Origin: Desulfosporosinus sp. HMP52
GTDB lineage: Bacteria > Bacillota > Desulfitobacteriia > Desulfitobacteriales > Desulfitobacteriaceae
Assembly: GCF_000765145.1 (NCBI RefSeq)
Contig: NZ_JMGA01000056.1
Coordinates: forward strand, 1 to 64,000
Reading direction: 5' to 3'
Length of the DNA: 64,000 nucleotides
The notes under the pieces were generated by a model. That model saw nothing but the letters and a program-made list of their open reading frames with translations, had not been told where the DNA came from and ran no database searches. Positions within the stretch are counted from its first letter, which is position 1, and each line of letters begins with the position of its first letter. The position numbers were made by a program, and so were the translations under genes. Positions 1 through 7,622 of this stretch are shown here, one piece after another.

Positions 1-96
1 AAGAATAAAGTGTTCCCATGTTTCATATAGTGGATAGCTATGGTAAACTAAGTACGGTTATGGTTTTACAACCGATGTGCGAGGAGTGAATAAAGG

Positions 97-810
97 GTGA
101 TTCTAAAACCCATTAGAACCCGAAAGATCTACGAGCAGATTGTTGATCAGATCGGTCAACTCATTGCCGAGGGCCAACTAAAGCCTGGTGACCGGTTACC
201 CTCAGAGCGGGAATTAGTTGAACGGTTTCAGGTAAGTCGTGCGTCTATTCGGGAAGCGATCAGTGCCCTAGAGATGATGGGCTTAATAGAAGTGCGTTCC
301 GGCGAGGGAACTTATATAAGACAGGTTAATATTGAATCTGTAGTAACCCCATTGGCCTGGATGCTCTTTATAGAAAAAGATACTGACCTGGAACTTTATG
401 AGGCCAGAAAGATTTTAGAAGTTCAGGCTGCCGGCTTAGCGGCTGCGAGAGCTGATGAAGATGAAATAAATGAGATGTTTGAAGCGTTGGAAATTATGCG
501 GAAGGATCTCGAATTACATCATCTAGGTGAAGAGGCTGATCATTACTTTCATTATGCAATTGCTAGAGCGACTCATAATAAAATCCTCTTTCGCTTAATG
601 AATACACTTTCAGATACAATGAGAAAGGCTCTTAAAACCAGCCGCAGTAAACTTTATGAACACGCAGACACCCCTGAAAAGTTGTATAATGAGCATTTTT
701 TAATTTACGAGGCTATAAAGAACCATGATTCTGAGAAAGCTAAAAAACGGATGTTGGATCATCTAGTTGGGGTAGAGAACCATCTTGCCAAGTATATGAT
801 TGAGGATTAA
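97..810 (+). CDS. FadR/GntR-family transcriptional regulator
   Basis: This is a 237-residue DNA-binding regulator of the GntR superfamily, FadR subgroup. A winged helix occupies about residues 8-75 (KPGDRLPSERELVERFQVSR, then a wing with GEGTYI). An all-helical FCD ligand domain follows at about 95-230, with the metal-site pattern of FCD proteins (D-x2-FH, then two later histidines). The start is GTG at 97, behind GAGGAG. FCD regulators usually sense small carboxylic acids such as lactate or glycolate; the ligand cannot be read here. The gene stands alone, closed by a terminator, and the next gene encodes an iron-sulfur protein that it might control (inference). Confidence 0.85.
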   Translation: MILKPIRTRKIYEQIVDQIGQLIAEGQLKPGDRLPSERELVERFQVSRASIREAISALEMMGLIEVRSGEGTYIRQVNIESVVTPLAWMLFIEKDTDLELYEARKILEVQAAGLAAARADEDEINEMFEALEIMRKDLELHHLGEEADHYFHYAIARATHNKILFRLMNTLSDTMRKALKTSRSKLYEHADTPEKLYNEHFLIYEAIKNHDSEKAKKRMLDHLVGVENHLAKYMIED

Positions 811-818
811 GAGTTAAT

Positions 819-853
819 GAGGCAGAAACAAAATAAGGTTTCTAGCCTCTTTT
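819..853 (+). terminator. Rho-independent terminator after the FadR-type gene
   Basis: An 11-bp stem with one bulged base (GAGGCAGAAAC against GTTTCTAGCCTC) is followed by four T residues, a few bases after the stop codon. It separates the regulator from the iron-sulfur gene. The rest of the gap up to 990 shows nothing recognisable. Confidence 0.7.
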
Positions 854-990
854 GACACGCTAGCCAGAGCAAACGGTGATAATAAGAATGAGAGAGTTAG
901 CCTAAGGTAATCCTAATTATGTAAAGATGAATTAAGAAAGCAAGAAAGAATTGTGATGGACAAGAAGTAATTAATAGTGAGGATACAACT

Positions 991-2070
991 ATGACATGTC
1001 AAATGGTTTATCACAACGGTAATTGTCTTAACACGAAAAGACCCTATGCTAGTTCCTGTAAGCTCTGTATTGAGAGTTGTCCCCATCAAGCCATCTCAAA
1101 CTATCGTGAACTTGATCCTAAGAGTTGTACAGAATGCGGAGTTTGCATGGCTGTCTGCCCAAGTGGCGGCTTTGTAGATCATTCCATCGATAAATTCTAT
1201 CAATACCTTCAAGAGGCTGAAGAAATTGTTCTGAATTGTCCCAAAGCAGTCCCTGGTGGTTTTGAGATACCTTGCTTGGGAATGTTAGATAGAGACAGCT
1301 GGATGACCCTAATGTTGTTAGCTAAGGAAAAATCAGCAACAATCTGCACAGGATCCTGTGCAGATTGTCTTGATCGCCAAGCATGTGCAATTAGTGTTGA
1401 GGCCTTTAAAGGGGTGCATGCAGACTGGCCGACACATCCTGTGATTCATATTAAGGTTCAACCAGATCAAGGGTCTCTTGAGGGGCATGAGGCTGCTATT
1501 AATAAGGTGCCCAGGCCAGGCATTCAAAAAGACTCTTCCTTGGGATGGCGGCAGAAAAGTCGAGAGAAGATCGAGGAATGGCTCCCTAGCCTGACGGCAG
1601 ATGAGACTTATCATATTCCAAAATCTCGTCAGTGGCTGATTGAAGCCTTCGGGGCTTCCTCGGAAGAGAAGATTCCTTTTCAGGCTATTTCAATTGCTGA
1701 TTCCTGTACAAGCTGCGGAGTTTGTGCAGCGATATGTCCTCAGGGCGCCTTACAGAAGCGAGAAGAAATGAACTCAGTCTCTAATGAGGAAGATGATTTG
1801 ACTAAAGAGGATAAGATCACATCCCTACGGCTGATATTTGAACCTATGAAATGTGTTCAATGCCATCGTTGTATGGAGACCTGTCGATCTCAAGCCTTAA
1901 CCTTTAATTATCAACCCTTGTCTCATCGATTAATTACTGGTAAAATACTAGTCCACGAAGGCAGTCCCAAGTATTGCACACAATGCGGTAAACGCATTTT
2001 CGATAAGGGTGACTTGTGTTTAGTTTGTGCAACTAGTAGTCCTGAAGGTGGAGGGTTCTTTACTCGCTAA
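991..2070 (+). CDS. Multi-cluster 4Fe-4S ferredoxin-type protein
   Basis: A 359-residue, probably cytoplasmic electron-transfer protein with two pairs of 4Fe-4S motifs. The N-terminal pair is CKLCIESCP and CTECGVCMAVCP (about residues 23-56). The C-terminal pair is CTSCGVCAAICP and CVQCHRCMETC (about 240-300). A final cysteine pair arrangement (CTQCGK, then CLVC) looks like a small zinc-ribbon or rubredoxin-like knot. The middle holds further cysteines (CTGSCADCLDRQAC) that could bind another centre. No catalytic domain is recognisable. The start ATG is preceded by GAGGAT. The partner is unknown; the neighbours suggest an isolated redox protein. Confidence 0.75.
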   Translation: MTCQMVYHNGNCLNTKRPYASSCKLCIESCPHQAISNYRELDPKSCTECGVCMAVCPSGGFVDHSIDKFYQYLQEAEEIVLNCPKAVPGGFEIPCLGMLDRDSWMTLMLLAKEKSATICTGSCADCLDRQACAISVEAFKGVHADWPTHPVIHIKVQPDQGSLEGHEAAINKVPRPGIQKDSSLGWRQKSREKIEEWLPSLTADETYHIPKSRQWLIEAFGASSEEKIPFQAISIADSCTSCGVCAAICPQGALQKREEMNSVSNEEDDLTKEDKITSLRLIFEPMKCVQCHRCMETCRSQALTFNYQPLSHRLITGKILVHEGSPKYCTQCGKRIFDKGDLCLVCATSSPEGGGFFTR

Positions 2071-2103
2071 TTTAAGATTAAAGAAACAACCTAGGGGGTA
2101 ATA

Positions 2104-2373
2104 CTAAGCATGGTGCCCGCCGCATCCACAGTGGGCGCTATGCTCGTGTGTTTTTTTCTTGTTTTCACGTAAGATTTGATCCGTCATATGAGTTACATGA
2201 GATATTGGTTGCTGTTGAACCTCTTTAGCCAAGCCGATAACTTCTAGAATCTCTTCTTTGGTTAAACCGATATTTAATCCTTCGGTTATTGATAGGCGCA
2301 GTGCTGCCAGGGCATTACAAGCAACTGCCGCAGAAATTTGCGAAATAATTATTGTGCGTTGATCAAGACTCAT
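2104..2373 (-). CDS. Small carboxymuconolactone decarboxylase/AhpD-like protein
   Basis: An 89-residue protein with the helical pattern of the CMD/AhpD family (AAVACNALAALRLSI, then GLTKEEILEVIGLAKEV). The CxxC peroxidatic pair of AhpD is not present: only one cysteine sits at that place. The last 15 residues are rich in His and Cys (HEHSAHCGCGGHH), which suggests metal binding. It faces the 4Fe-4S gene in convergent orientation. Its start, with a ribosome site GGAGGAAT, lies opposite the flavoprotein gene. Function is unknown. Confidence 0.6.
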   Translation of the reverse strand: MSLDQRTIIISQISAAVACNALAALRLSITEGLNIGLTKEEILEVIGLAKEVQQQPISHVTHMTDQILRENKKKTHEHSAHCGCGGHHA

Positions 2374-2500
2374 ACTGAATTCCTCCCAAAAGATTATTAT
2401 TAACTTTTATCAATCTTAGCACATAATAGTTTATGGGGCAAAATGCACGTTACATATCAAATGCTAATTAGTATCCCTGTGTCAGAGAAAGGAATTAATA

Positions 2501-3748
2501 ATGAACGAGTATGATGTTATTGTAGTCGGCGGTGGCGCTGCCGGTATGATGGCTGCCGGACAAGCAGCCAGCGAAGGTGCAAGAGTTCTGCTTTTAGAAA
2601 AGAAGGAACGTTTAGGGCGAAAAATTGCGATTTCAGGTAAAGGACGCTGTAATATAACCAATGTTGAAAATGTGTCCGATTTTATAAGCCATTATCCAGG
2701 AAATGGCCGCTTTTTGCATGGTATTTTGAGAGATTTTGATAACGTAGCCTTGAGAGAGTTTCTTGCTAATTATGGCGTTGAGACAAAGGTTGAGCGAGGA
2801 GGAAGAGTTTTTCCGGTCTCGGATGACGCGGAAAAGATTGTTGAAGCATTTATCATCTTTCTCAAGAAAATGGGAGTTATTATTAAATCAGGTATTAGTG
2901 TGGAAGAAGTTCTGGTTGAAGATGGGCATGTAGTTGGAGTAACAGGAAATGGACAAAGGTACTCAGCTCCCCATGTGGTTATTTGTACGGGGGGGGCCTC
3001 CTATCCGGCAACCGGTTCAAATGGGGATGGATTCCGATTTGCTCGAAAACTTGGACATTCGGTTATTCCCCCCAGACCGGCGTTAGTTCCCCTTAAAGCT
3101 GCAGAAGGCTGGGTTAAAGAGCTGCAAGGTCTTGCTCTGCGCAATGTGGAGGCATCCTTATGGATCGGAGGAAAGAAACAGCATTCGGAATTTGGGGAAA
3201 TGCTGTTCACCCATTTTGGAGTGTCAGGCCCTATTATTTTGACGTTGAGCCGACAAGCGGGAGATGCACTTCGTGAGGGAAAGAAAGTCCAATTAAAAGT
3301 TAATCTTAAACCAGCCTTAACAAATGAACAGTTAGATCTTCGAGTTCAGCGGGATTTTCAAAAGTATAGCAATAAACAGTGCAAAAATGCCCTGGATGAT
3401 CTTATGCCTCAAAGCTTAATACCGGTCTTAATTCGTCTGAGTGGGATAAACCCGGATGGGGTAGTTCATCAAATTAGTCGGGACCAACGCAAGGCTTTGG
3501 TTAAATTGTTACAGGAATTAACCATCACTATTACAGACACCCTTTCTATGGAAACCGCTATAGTAACTGCCGGGGGAATTAATGTCAAAGAAATCAATCC
3601 CAAAACAATGGCTTCGAAATGTGTTGAAGGACTCTTTTGGGCCGGTGAAGTTGTGGATGTTGACGGTATAACAGGTGGTTATAATCTTCAAGCTGCTTTT
3701 GCCATGGGCTATAGAGCCGGCCGGGCGGCAGGAAATGTTATAGGATAG
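2501..3748 (+). CDS. HI0933/BaiN-type NAD(P)/FAD-dependent oxidoreductase
   Basis: A 415-residue flavoprotein with an N-terminal FAD-binding Rossmann motif (VVGGGAAGMMAA, residues 8-19), the family signature ISGKGRCNITN near residue 45, and the C-terminal GGYNLQAAFAMGYRAG. Length and signatures match the HI0933/YhiN group, which includes BaiN of bile-acid-transforming clostridia. The substrate of most members is unknown. The start ATG follows AGAGAAAGGA. It is read divergently from the small AhpD-like gene. Confidence 0.85.
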   Translation: MNEYDVIVVGGGAAGMMAAGQAASEGARVLLLEKKERLGRKIAISGKGRCNITNVENVSDFISHYPGNGRFLHGILRDFDNVALREFLANYGVETKVERGGRVFPVSDDAEKIVEAFIIFLKKMGVIIKSGISVEEVLVEDGHVVGVTGNGQRYSAPHVVICTGGASYPATGSNGDGFRFARKLGHSVIPPRPALVPLKAAEGWVKELQGLALRNVEASLWIGGKKQHSEFGEMLFTHFGVSGPIILTLSRQAGDALREGKKVQLKVNLKPALTNEQLDLRVQRDFQKYSNKQCKNALDDLMPQSLIPVLIRLSGINPDGVVHQISRDQRKALVKLLQELTITITDTLSMETAIVTAGGINVKEINPKTMASKCVEGLFWAGEVVDVDGITGGYNLQAAFAMGYRAGRAAGNVIG

Positions 3749-3811
3749 TTCGTGGATATTAGAGGTCTGATTAATTAGCTTCCTGCATAAACTCTTTTCG
3801 AGGTGATGTAC

Positions 3812-4291
3812 GTGCGTCGAAGAGGAAGTTTAATTGAGTTAATATGGAATATGATCCAGCGAGGAGAACGACGGATAATTCGGGTTATGGTTTTAGCATC
3901 TGTTTTGCTTTTAGTAATGCAATTAAGTGCTGTAAGGGATCCCCTTGAATTCTACGTCTCTGTAGCGTCCAAGGTAGAAGCGCCTCCTTTAGAACTGCCG
4001 GCACTTGCTAATGCAGATCTTCAACAGTCGGCGAAAACTTGGGTGATTACCTTAAAGGCTACTCCTGCTGCTCCGATTAGGGTGGTTCAAAATGGAACAG
4101 TTATCGCAAATTTAGCCAAAGGAGAACAGCAAATTGCCATTCAATCCGGTCAAATTCAACTTGATGGAATAGGTATTAATCAAACCGTAAAGGTACAGGT
4201 TATAAAAAAAGATATTCAATTACTTGAGCCCCGTCAAAATCAAGTTTTTATAATCCAGGGCAATATTCAGAACATGATCATAAAGCAGTAA
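3812..4291 (+). CDS. Hypothetical single-pass membrane protein
   Basis: The protein has about 159 residues from GTG 3812, chosen because AGGTGAT lies just upstream; GTG 3803 and ATG 3806 are in-frame alternatives. A short basic N-terminus is followed by one hydrophobic helix (VMVLASVLLLVMQL). An extracytoplasmic part of about 120 residues, rich in Val, Ile and Gln and probably beta-structured, follows. I recognise no family. It lies between the flavoprotein gene and the aromatic operon, whose promoter begins directly after its stop. Confidence 0.55.
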   Translation: MRRRGSLIELIWNMIQRGERRIIRVMVLASVLLLVMQLSAVRDPLEFYVSVASKVEAPPLELPALANADLQQSAKTWVITLKATPAAPIRVVQNGTVIANLAKGEQQIAIQSGQIQLDGIGINQTVKVQVIKKDIQLLEPRQNQVFIIQGNIQNMIIKQ

Positions 4292-4293
4292 TG

Positions 4294-4322
4294 TTGCAAA
4301 GCGCTCTCCGTGGTACTATAAT
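4294..4322 (+). promoter_or_regulatory. Sigma-A-type promoter of the hutP-aroH-aroF operon
   Basis: TTGCAA (4294-4299) and TATAAT (4317-4322) are separated by exactly 17 bases. The spacing and the perfect -10 box fit a housekeeping promoter. Transcription would begin near 4329 and give a leader of about 200 nt containing a small peptide gene and an intrinsic terminator. Confidence 0.65.
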
Positions 4323-4381
4323 TATTGGTAATAATTGTTTGGTTTTTTCTCATAGAGTATAGATGAGAAAAGGAGGGTAGT

Positions 4382-4420
4382 ATGGTAGGATGGTATGGGT
4401 ATAATATGATAAACGTATAA
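4382..4420 (+). CDS. Candidate aromatic leader peptide (MVGWYGYNMINV)
   Basis: A 12-codon reading frame with a strong ribosome site, AGGAGG at 4371-4376, five bases before ATG. The peptide holds Trp-Tyr-Gly-Tyr in its first seven residues. It lies between the operon promoter and an intrinsic terminator, the layout of a ribosome-controlled attenuator that senses charged tRNA-Tyr or tRNA-Trp. The peptide and its ribosome site are seen directly; the regulatory role is inferred, because I could not identify a convincing antiterminator stem. Confidence 0.5.
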   Translation: MVGWYGYNMINV

Positions 4421-4452
4421 TTGAAGAATGGTGGGATGGTTTGACAAAAATC

Positions 4453-4478
4453 AAAGGCACTGAGAGGTGTCTTTTTCT
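4453..4478 (+). terminator. Attenuator-type terminator in the hutP-aro leader
   Basis: An 8-bp stem (AAAGGCAC against GTGTCTTT, one G-U pair) with a six-base loop leads into CTTTTTCT. It lies inside the leader, after the leader peptide and before hutP, so it should control read-through into the operon. Confidence 0.65.
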
Positions 4479-4527
4479 ACCATTATAAGGTTGTTAAATT
4501 TTAGTTTTGGAGAGGAAGAACGCTTAG

Positions 4528-4944
4528 ATGACACAAAGCAAAAAGATCGCACTTGCTGCGTTGAAAATGGCTATGAGTGAAAGTCGGGAAGAAGAAACCA
4601 ATTTGAAAGAGTCTTACCTTAAGATGGGGGTTAAAACAGCTGCAGTTGATTATGGTGGCGAGTATATCGCTTCTGTTCGCAAGATTGTAGAACGTGCTAT
4701 AGTAGCTGCCAAACGCGAAGGAGCGATCCAAGAGACTCACGGGGACGAGGGGGCTGTTGCTGGGGCCACGCGTGAAGCCTTAAGTCAAATAATGAACAAG
4801 GCTATGGGTTTGAATATTGGTGGGAAAATTGGGATTGCTCGTCAAAATGATCATTTAAGTGTGGCGGTCTTTTTTGGAATTGGACTCTTGCATTTAGATG
4901 AGGTGGCTGTTGGGCTGGGACATCGAGTTGCTCCCAAGGAATAA
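4528..4944 (+). CDS. hutP: HutP-family RNA-binding regulator
   Basis: A 138-residue protein matching the HutP family. It has the family's typical length, and its C-terminus (HLSVAVFFGIGLLHLDEVAV, then GLGHR) corresponds to the end of Bacillus HutP. In Bacillus, HutP binds L-histidine and Mg2+ and pairs with NAG-repeat RNA to block a terminator in the hut operon. Here the gene heads an aromatic operon with a leader terminator and NAG-type triplets, so it is a candidate regulator of its own operon. No histidine-utilisation genes are nearby. The amino acid it senses cannot be read from sequence. Confidence 0.75.
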   Translation: MTQSKKIALAALKMAMSESREEETNLKESYLKMGVKTAAVDYGGEYIASVRKIVERAIVAAKREGAIQETHGDEGAVAGATREALSQIMNKAMGLNIGGKIGIARQNDHLSVAVFFGIGLLHLDEVAVGLGHRVAPKE

Positions 4945-4957
4945 GGGGGGATGAACG

Positions 4958-5335
4958 ATGGTGCGAGGTATAAGGGGTGCGACTACGGTGGAGCACAATG
5001 ATGCTGCAGAGATCCGAGAAGCAACCCAGGAATTATTGCAAATGATTCTCTCTGAGAATTCACTTTGCACCGAGGATTTGGTTAGTGCAATATTCACGGT
5101 AACCTCAGATTTAGATGCTGATTTTCCGGCATCAAGTGCCAGGGCAATTGGCTGGCAGCTGGTACCGCTTCTATGCTCCACAGAAATTCCGGTTCCCGGT
5201 GGACTTCCCTATTGTATCCGCGTACTGCTGCATGTTAATACTGAACGCAGTCAAAAGGAGATTCGTCACATTTTTTTGCGAAATGCGGTAAAATTACGTA
5301 AAGATCTTTTAGAGGGTGATCCCGAAAAAGATTAA
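4958..5335 (+). CDS. aroH: Chorismate mutase, AroH type
   Basis: A 125-residue monofunctional chorismate mutase that converts chorismate to prephenate, the branch point to Phe and Tyr. It matches the trimeric Bacillus AroH fold: N-terminal MVRGIRGATTVEHN, central FTVTSDLDADFPA, and the Arg of the late segment CIRVLLHVNT. The gene starts 13 bases after hutP behind AAGGGGGGATG and is followed 33 bases later by a DAHP synthase gene, so the three form one operon. Confidence 0.9.
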   Translation: MVRGIRGATTVEHNDAAEIREATQELLQMILSENSLCTEDLVSAIFTVTSDLDADFPASSARAIGWQLVPLLCSTEIPVPGGLPYCIRVLLHVNTERSQKEIRHIFLRNAVKLRKDLLEGDPEKD

Positions 5336-5368
5336 ACACCAAGCTATATTAGGAAGAAGGAGAGCGCG

Positions 5369-6184
5369 ATGAAGCTAATCGCTCGACGGAAGGAAGAACA
5401 ACAAGAAACCACTACGGTTCGAGTGGGAGATGTTATCATCGGGGGCCCTCAGCTGGTCGTCATTGCCGGTCCCTGTGCCATTGAAAGTTATGACCAGCTA
5501 TTAAGTACAGCTTTGGAGGTTCAACGTCTTGGTGCTACGATGTTAAGAGGCGGTGCTTACAAACCAAGAACTTCTCCCTATTCCTTTCGAGGTAAAGGTG
5601 TGGGAGGCTTAGAAATGTTAGCCCAAATCAAAGCCTTAACCGGTCTGCCTGTAGTGACAGAAGTAATGGATGCTCGAGATATTGAACAAGTTGGACTAGT
5701 GGCTGATATGTTTCAGATTGGTTCTCGCAATATGCAAAACTATACGCTCTTAACTGAGATAGGGAAAACCAAGCATCCCGTCTTTCTTAAAAGAGGTTTA
5801 GCTTCTACTTTAGAAGAGTGGATTTATGCTGCAGAGTATATCATGGCAGAGGGCAACGATCAGGTAGTATTATGTGAACGAGGGATTCGAACCTTTGAGA
5901 CCTATACCCGTAACACAGTGGACATTACAGCCATACCTGCCTTAAAGGAACTAACCCATCTGCCTGTTTTTTTAGACCCGAGTCATGGAACGGGGAAATG
6001 GTCATTGGTTAACCCTGTCGGCTTAGCTGGAGTTGCTGCTGGTGCAGATGGATTAATGATCGAAGTCCACCCTCAACCGGAGCTTGCTTTAAGTGATGGA
6101 GATCAGTCCCTGAATTTCGAACATTTTGCTGAATTCATGGATAGACTCAGACCGGTTGCGAAGGCTGTAGGACGAGAAGTTTAA
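5369..6184 (+). CDS. aroF: DAHP synthase, short form without regulatory domain
   Basis: 3-deoxy-D-arabino-heptulosonate 7-phosphate synthase, the first step of the shikimate pathway (PEP + erythrose 4-phosphate). At 271 residues it is the type I-beta (KDO8PS-like) barrel alone. The metal ligands are visible: Cys in AGPCAIES, His in DPSHGTGKW, Glu in EVHPQPE and Asp in LSDGDQS. PEP/E4P residues appear as GGAYKPRTSPYSF and KRGLASTLEEW. It lacks the ferredoxin-like N-terminal domain of the second copy at 6585, so its control may come from the adjacent chorismate mutase or from the leader. Confidence 0.92.
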   Translation: MKLIARRKEEQQETTTVRVGDVIIGGPQLVVIAGPCAIESYDQLLSTALEVQRLGATMLRGGAYKPRTSPYSFRGKGVGGLEMLAQIKALTGLPVVTEVMDARDIEQVGLVADMFQIGSRNMQNYTLLTEIGKTKHPVFLKRGLASTLEEWIYAAEYIMAEGNDQVVLCERGIRTFETYTRNTVDITAIPALKELTHLPVFLDPSHGTGKWSLVNPVGLAGVAAGADGLMIEVHPQPELALSDGDQSLNFEHFAEFMDRLRPVAKAVGREV

Positions 6185-6330
6185 GATGTCAAGGGAAGAT
6201 GTCATGTCAAGGGGACGTTTTGTTTGCCAGCACATTAACAAGGGGTACCGACATTACCCGGCGGCTGTAGTAATCGATACTAATGGGAAACTATAATAAA
6301 TAACCACAGAATAATTATTTACCTAAGGGG

Positions 6331-6584
6331 TTGTAGAGACAGCCCATTCTATGTTAAGATAGCTCTAATTTAATTTTATCGTATTTGTATAAACAAGCTT
6401 TGTTAGGCAAAGCTTAAGTAGGATGGTTTTCCGTTATCGCCTGAGCGAGTTTAACGGAGTTGCCGGATGGGTTGTTAGAATAGTAGGATGGGAGCAATTG
6501 GGAATCAAGGCACCCTCTATTCAGGGTGTCTTTTTGCATCCAAATTAAATAAATAAATGTAGGATGGTAGAAAGGGGTATTACG
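6331..6584 (+). promoter_or_regulatory. Promoter and structured leader of the second aro operon
   Basis: TTGTAG (6331-6336) and TAAGAT (6355-6360), 18 bases apart, form a possible promoter. The leader then holds a perfect 8-bp hairpin (6395-6415), a second two-part hairpin (CCGTTATCGC region, 6431-6457) and a terminator (6509-6535). TAGGATGG occurs three times (6418, 6483, 6560) and also once in the hutP leader. The rest of the gap from 6185 to 6330 shows nothing recognisable. Attenuation of the downstream aro genes is the likely role. Confidence 0.5.
6509..6535 (+). terminator. Attenuator-type terminator before the second DAHP synthase
   Basis: The stem GGCACCCT/AGGGTGTC with loop CTATTC is followed by TTTTT. 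It lies 50 bases before the coding start, so it can act only as a conditional terminator of the leader. Bases 6511-6528 recur exactly at 39790-39807. Confidence 0.75.
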
Positions 6585-7622
6585 ATGATTGTAGTAATGA
6601 AAACGGGTTCAACGGCAGAACAGATTGAAGAGGTTTCCACACGATTAACTGAAGAGGGCTTTAAGATTCATCTTTCCCAAGGGGTAGAAAAGACAATTAT
6701 GGGGGCAATTGGAGACCGTAGTCGTCTTGAAGCCCTCGATTTAGAAGCATTGCCATTTGTAGAAAAGGTTGTGCCTATTTTAGCCCCTTATAAATTGGTG
6801 AGTCGAGAATTTCATCCGGCAAACAGCATTATTCGTATTGGCGATCAAGAAATTGGCGGTAATAAGGTTCATGTCATGGCAGGGCCATGTGCGGTTGAAA
6901 GCAGGGAACAAATTCTAGAAACAGCTCATGCGGTGCGAGAAGCAGGGGCGACCTTCCTACGTGGGGGTGCCTTTAAACCAAGAACCTCACCCTATTCCTT
7001 TCAAGGACTTGAAGAGGAAGGATTACGTTATCTGGCCGAAGCTCGTGAGAAAACCGGTCTTTTAGTAATTACAGAGGTTATTGATGCCCGAGATGTATCT
7101 TTAGTGGCAGATTATGCAGATGTTCTTCAAATTGGGGCTCGTAATATGCAGAACTTCATTCTTCTTAAAGAAGCCGCCAAGTGTGGGAAGCCGGTTCTTC
7201 TCAAAAGAGGGCCGTCTGCGACCTTGGAAGAGTGGATGATGGCAGCAGAGTATATTATGGATGGCGGAAATTATCAAGTAATGTTTTGTGAACGAGGAAT
7301 TCGAACCTTCGAAAGTTACACTCGAAATACTCTGGATTTGAGTATGGTTCCGGCCTTGCATACACTTTCTCACTTACCGGTCATAATTGACCCTAGTCAT
7401 GGAACCGGAAAGTGGCATTTAGTCCCTCCTATGGCCAAAGCAGCTCTGGCTGCAGGGGCCGATGGATTAATTGTTGAAGTGCATCCCCACCCGGAAAAAG
7501 CGGTTTCAGATGGCAAACAATCTTTAACACCTGAAAAGTTCAAAGTCATGATGGGCGATCTGGCAAGACTGACTTCCGTGTTAGATCGTGAGTTAGGGGA
7601 AGTGAGTAAGCGTGCTGAGTGA
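6585..7622 (+). CDS. aroF: DAHP synthase with N-terminal ferredoxin-like regulatory domain
   Basis: Second DAHP synthase of the window, 345 residues from ATG 6585, which follows GAAAGGGG; an upstream in-frame ATG at 6564 has no good ribosome site. Residues 1 to about 75 (MIVVMKTGSTAEQIEEV onward) form the ferredoxin-like domain that gives Tyr/Phe feedback control in Thermotoga-type enzymes. The barrel follows with AGPCAVES, GGAFKPRTSPYSF, DPSHGTGKW and EVHPHPE. The tyrA gene overlaps its last codons, so the two are translated together. Confidence 0.92.
   Translation: MIVVMKTGSTAEQIEEVSTRLTEEGFKIHLSQGVEKTIMGAIGDRSRLEALDLEALPFVEKVVPILAPYKLVSREFHPANSIIRIGDQEIGGNKVHVMAGPCAVESREQILETAHAVREAGATFLRGGAFKPRTSPYSFQGLEEEGLRYLAEAREKTGLLVITEVIDARDVSLVADYADVLQIGARNMQNFILLKEAAKCGKPVLLKRGPSATLEEWMMAAEYIMDGGNYQVMFCERGIRTFESYTRNTLDLSMVPALHTLSHLPVIIDPSHGTGKWHLVPPMAKAALAAGADGLIVEVHPHPEKAVSDGKQSLTPEKFKVMMGDLARLTSVLDRELGEVSKRAE

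Noticed and set aside
1333-1614. Minus-strand frame inside the 4Fe-4S gene
   Set aside because: Shadow of a strongly supported gene with clear cysteine motifs; no ribosome site of its own.
6423-6551. 42-codon frame rich in Phe, Tyr and Trp in the second aro leader
   Set aside because: It has no spaced ribosome site (AGTAGG abuts the ATG) and runs straight through the terminator stem, which is not how a leader peptide works. It remains a curiosity.
4354-6584. T-box riboswitch in the aro leaders
   Set aside because: TAGGATGG recalls the start of the T-box word AGGGTGGNACCGCG, but the ACCGCG part is absent and no specifier stem is evident.
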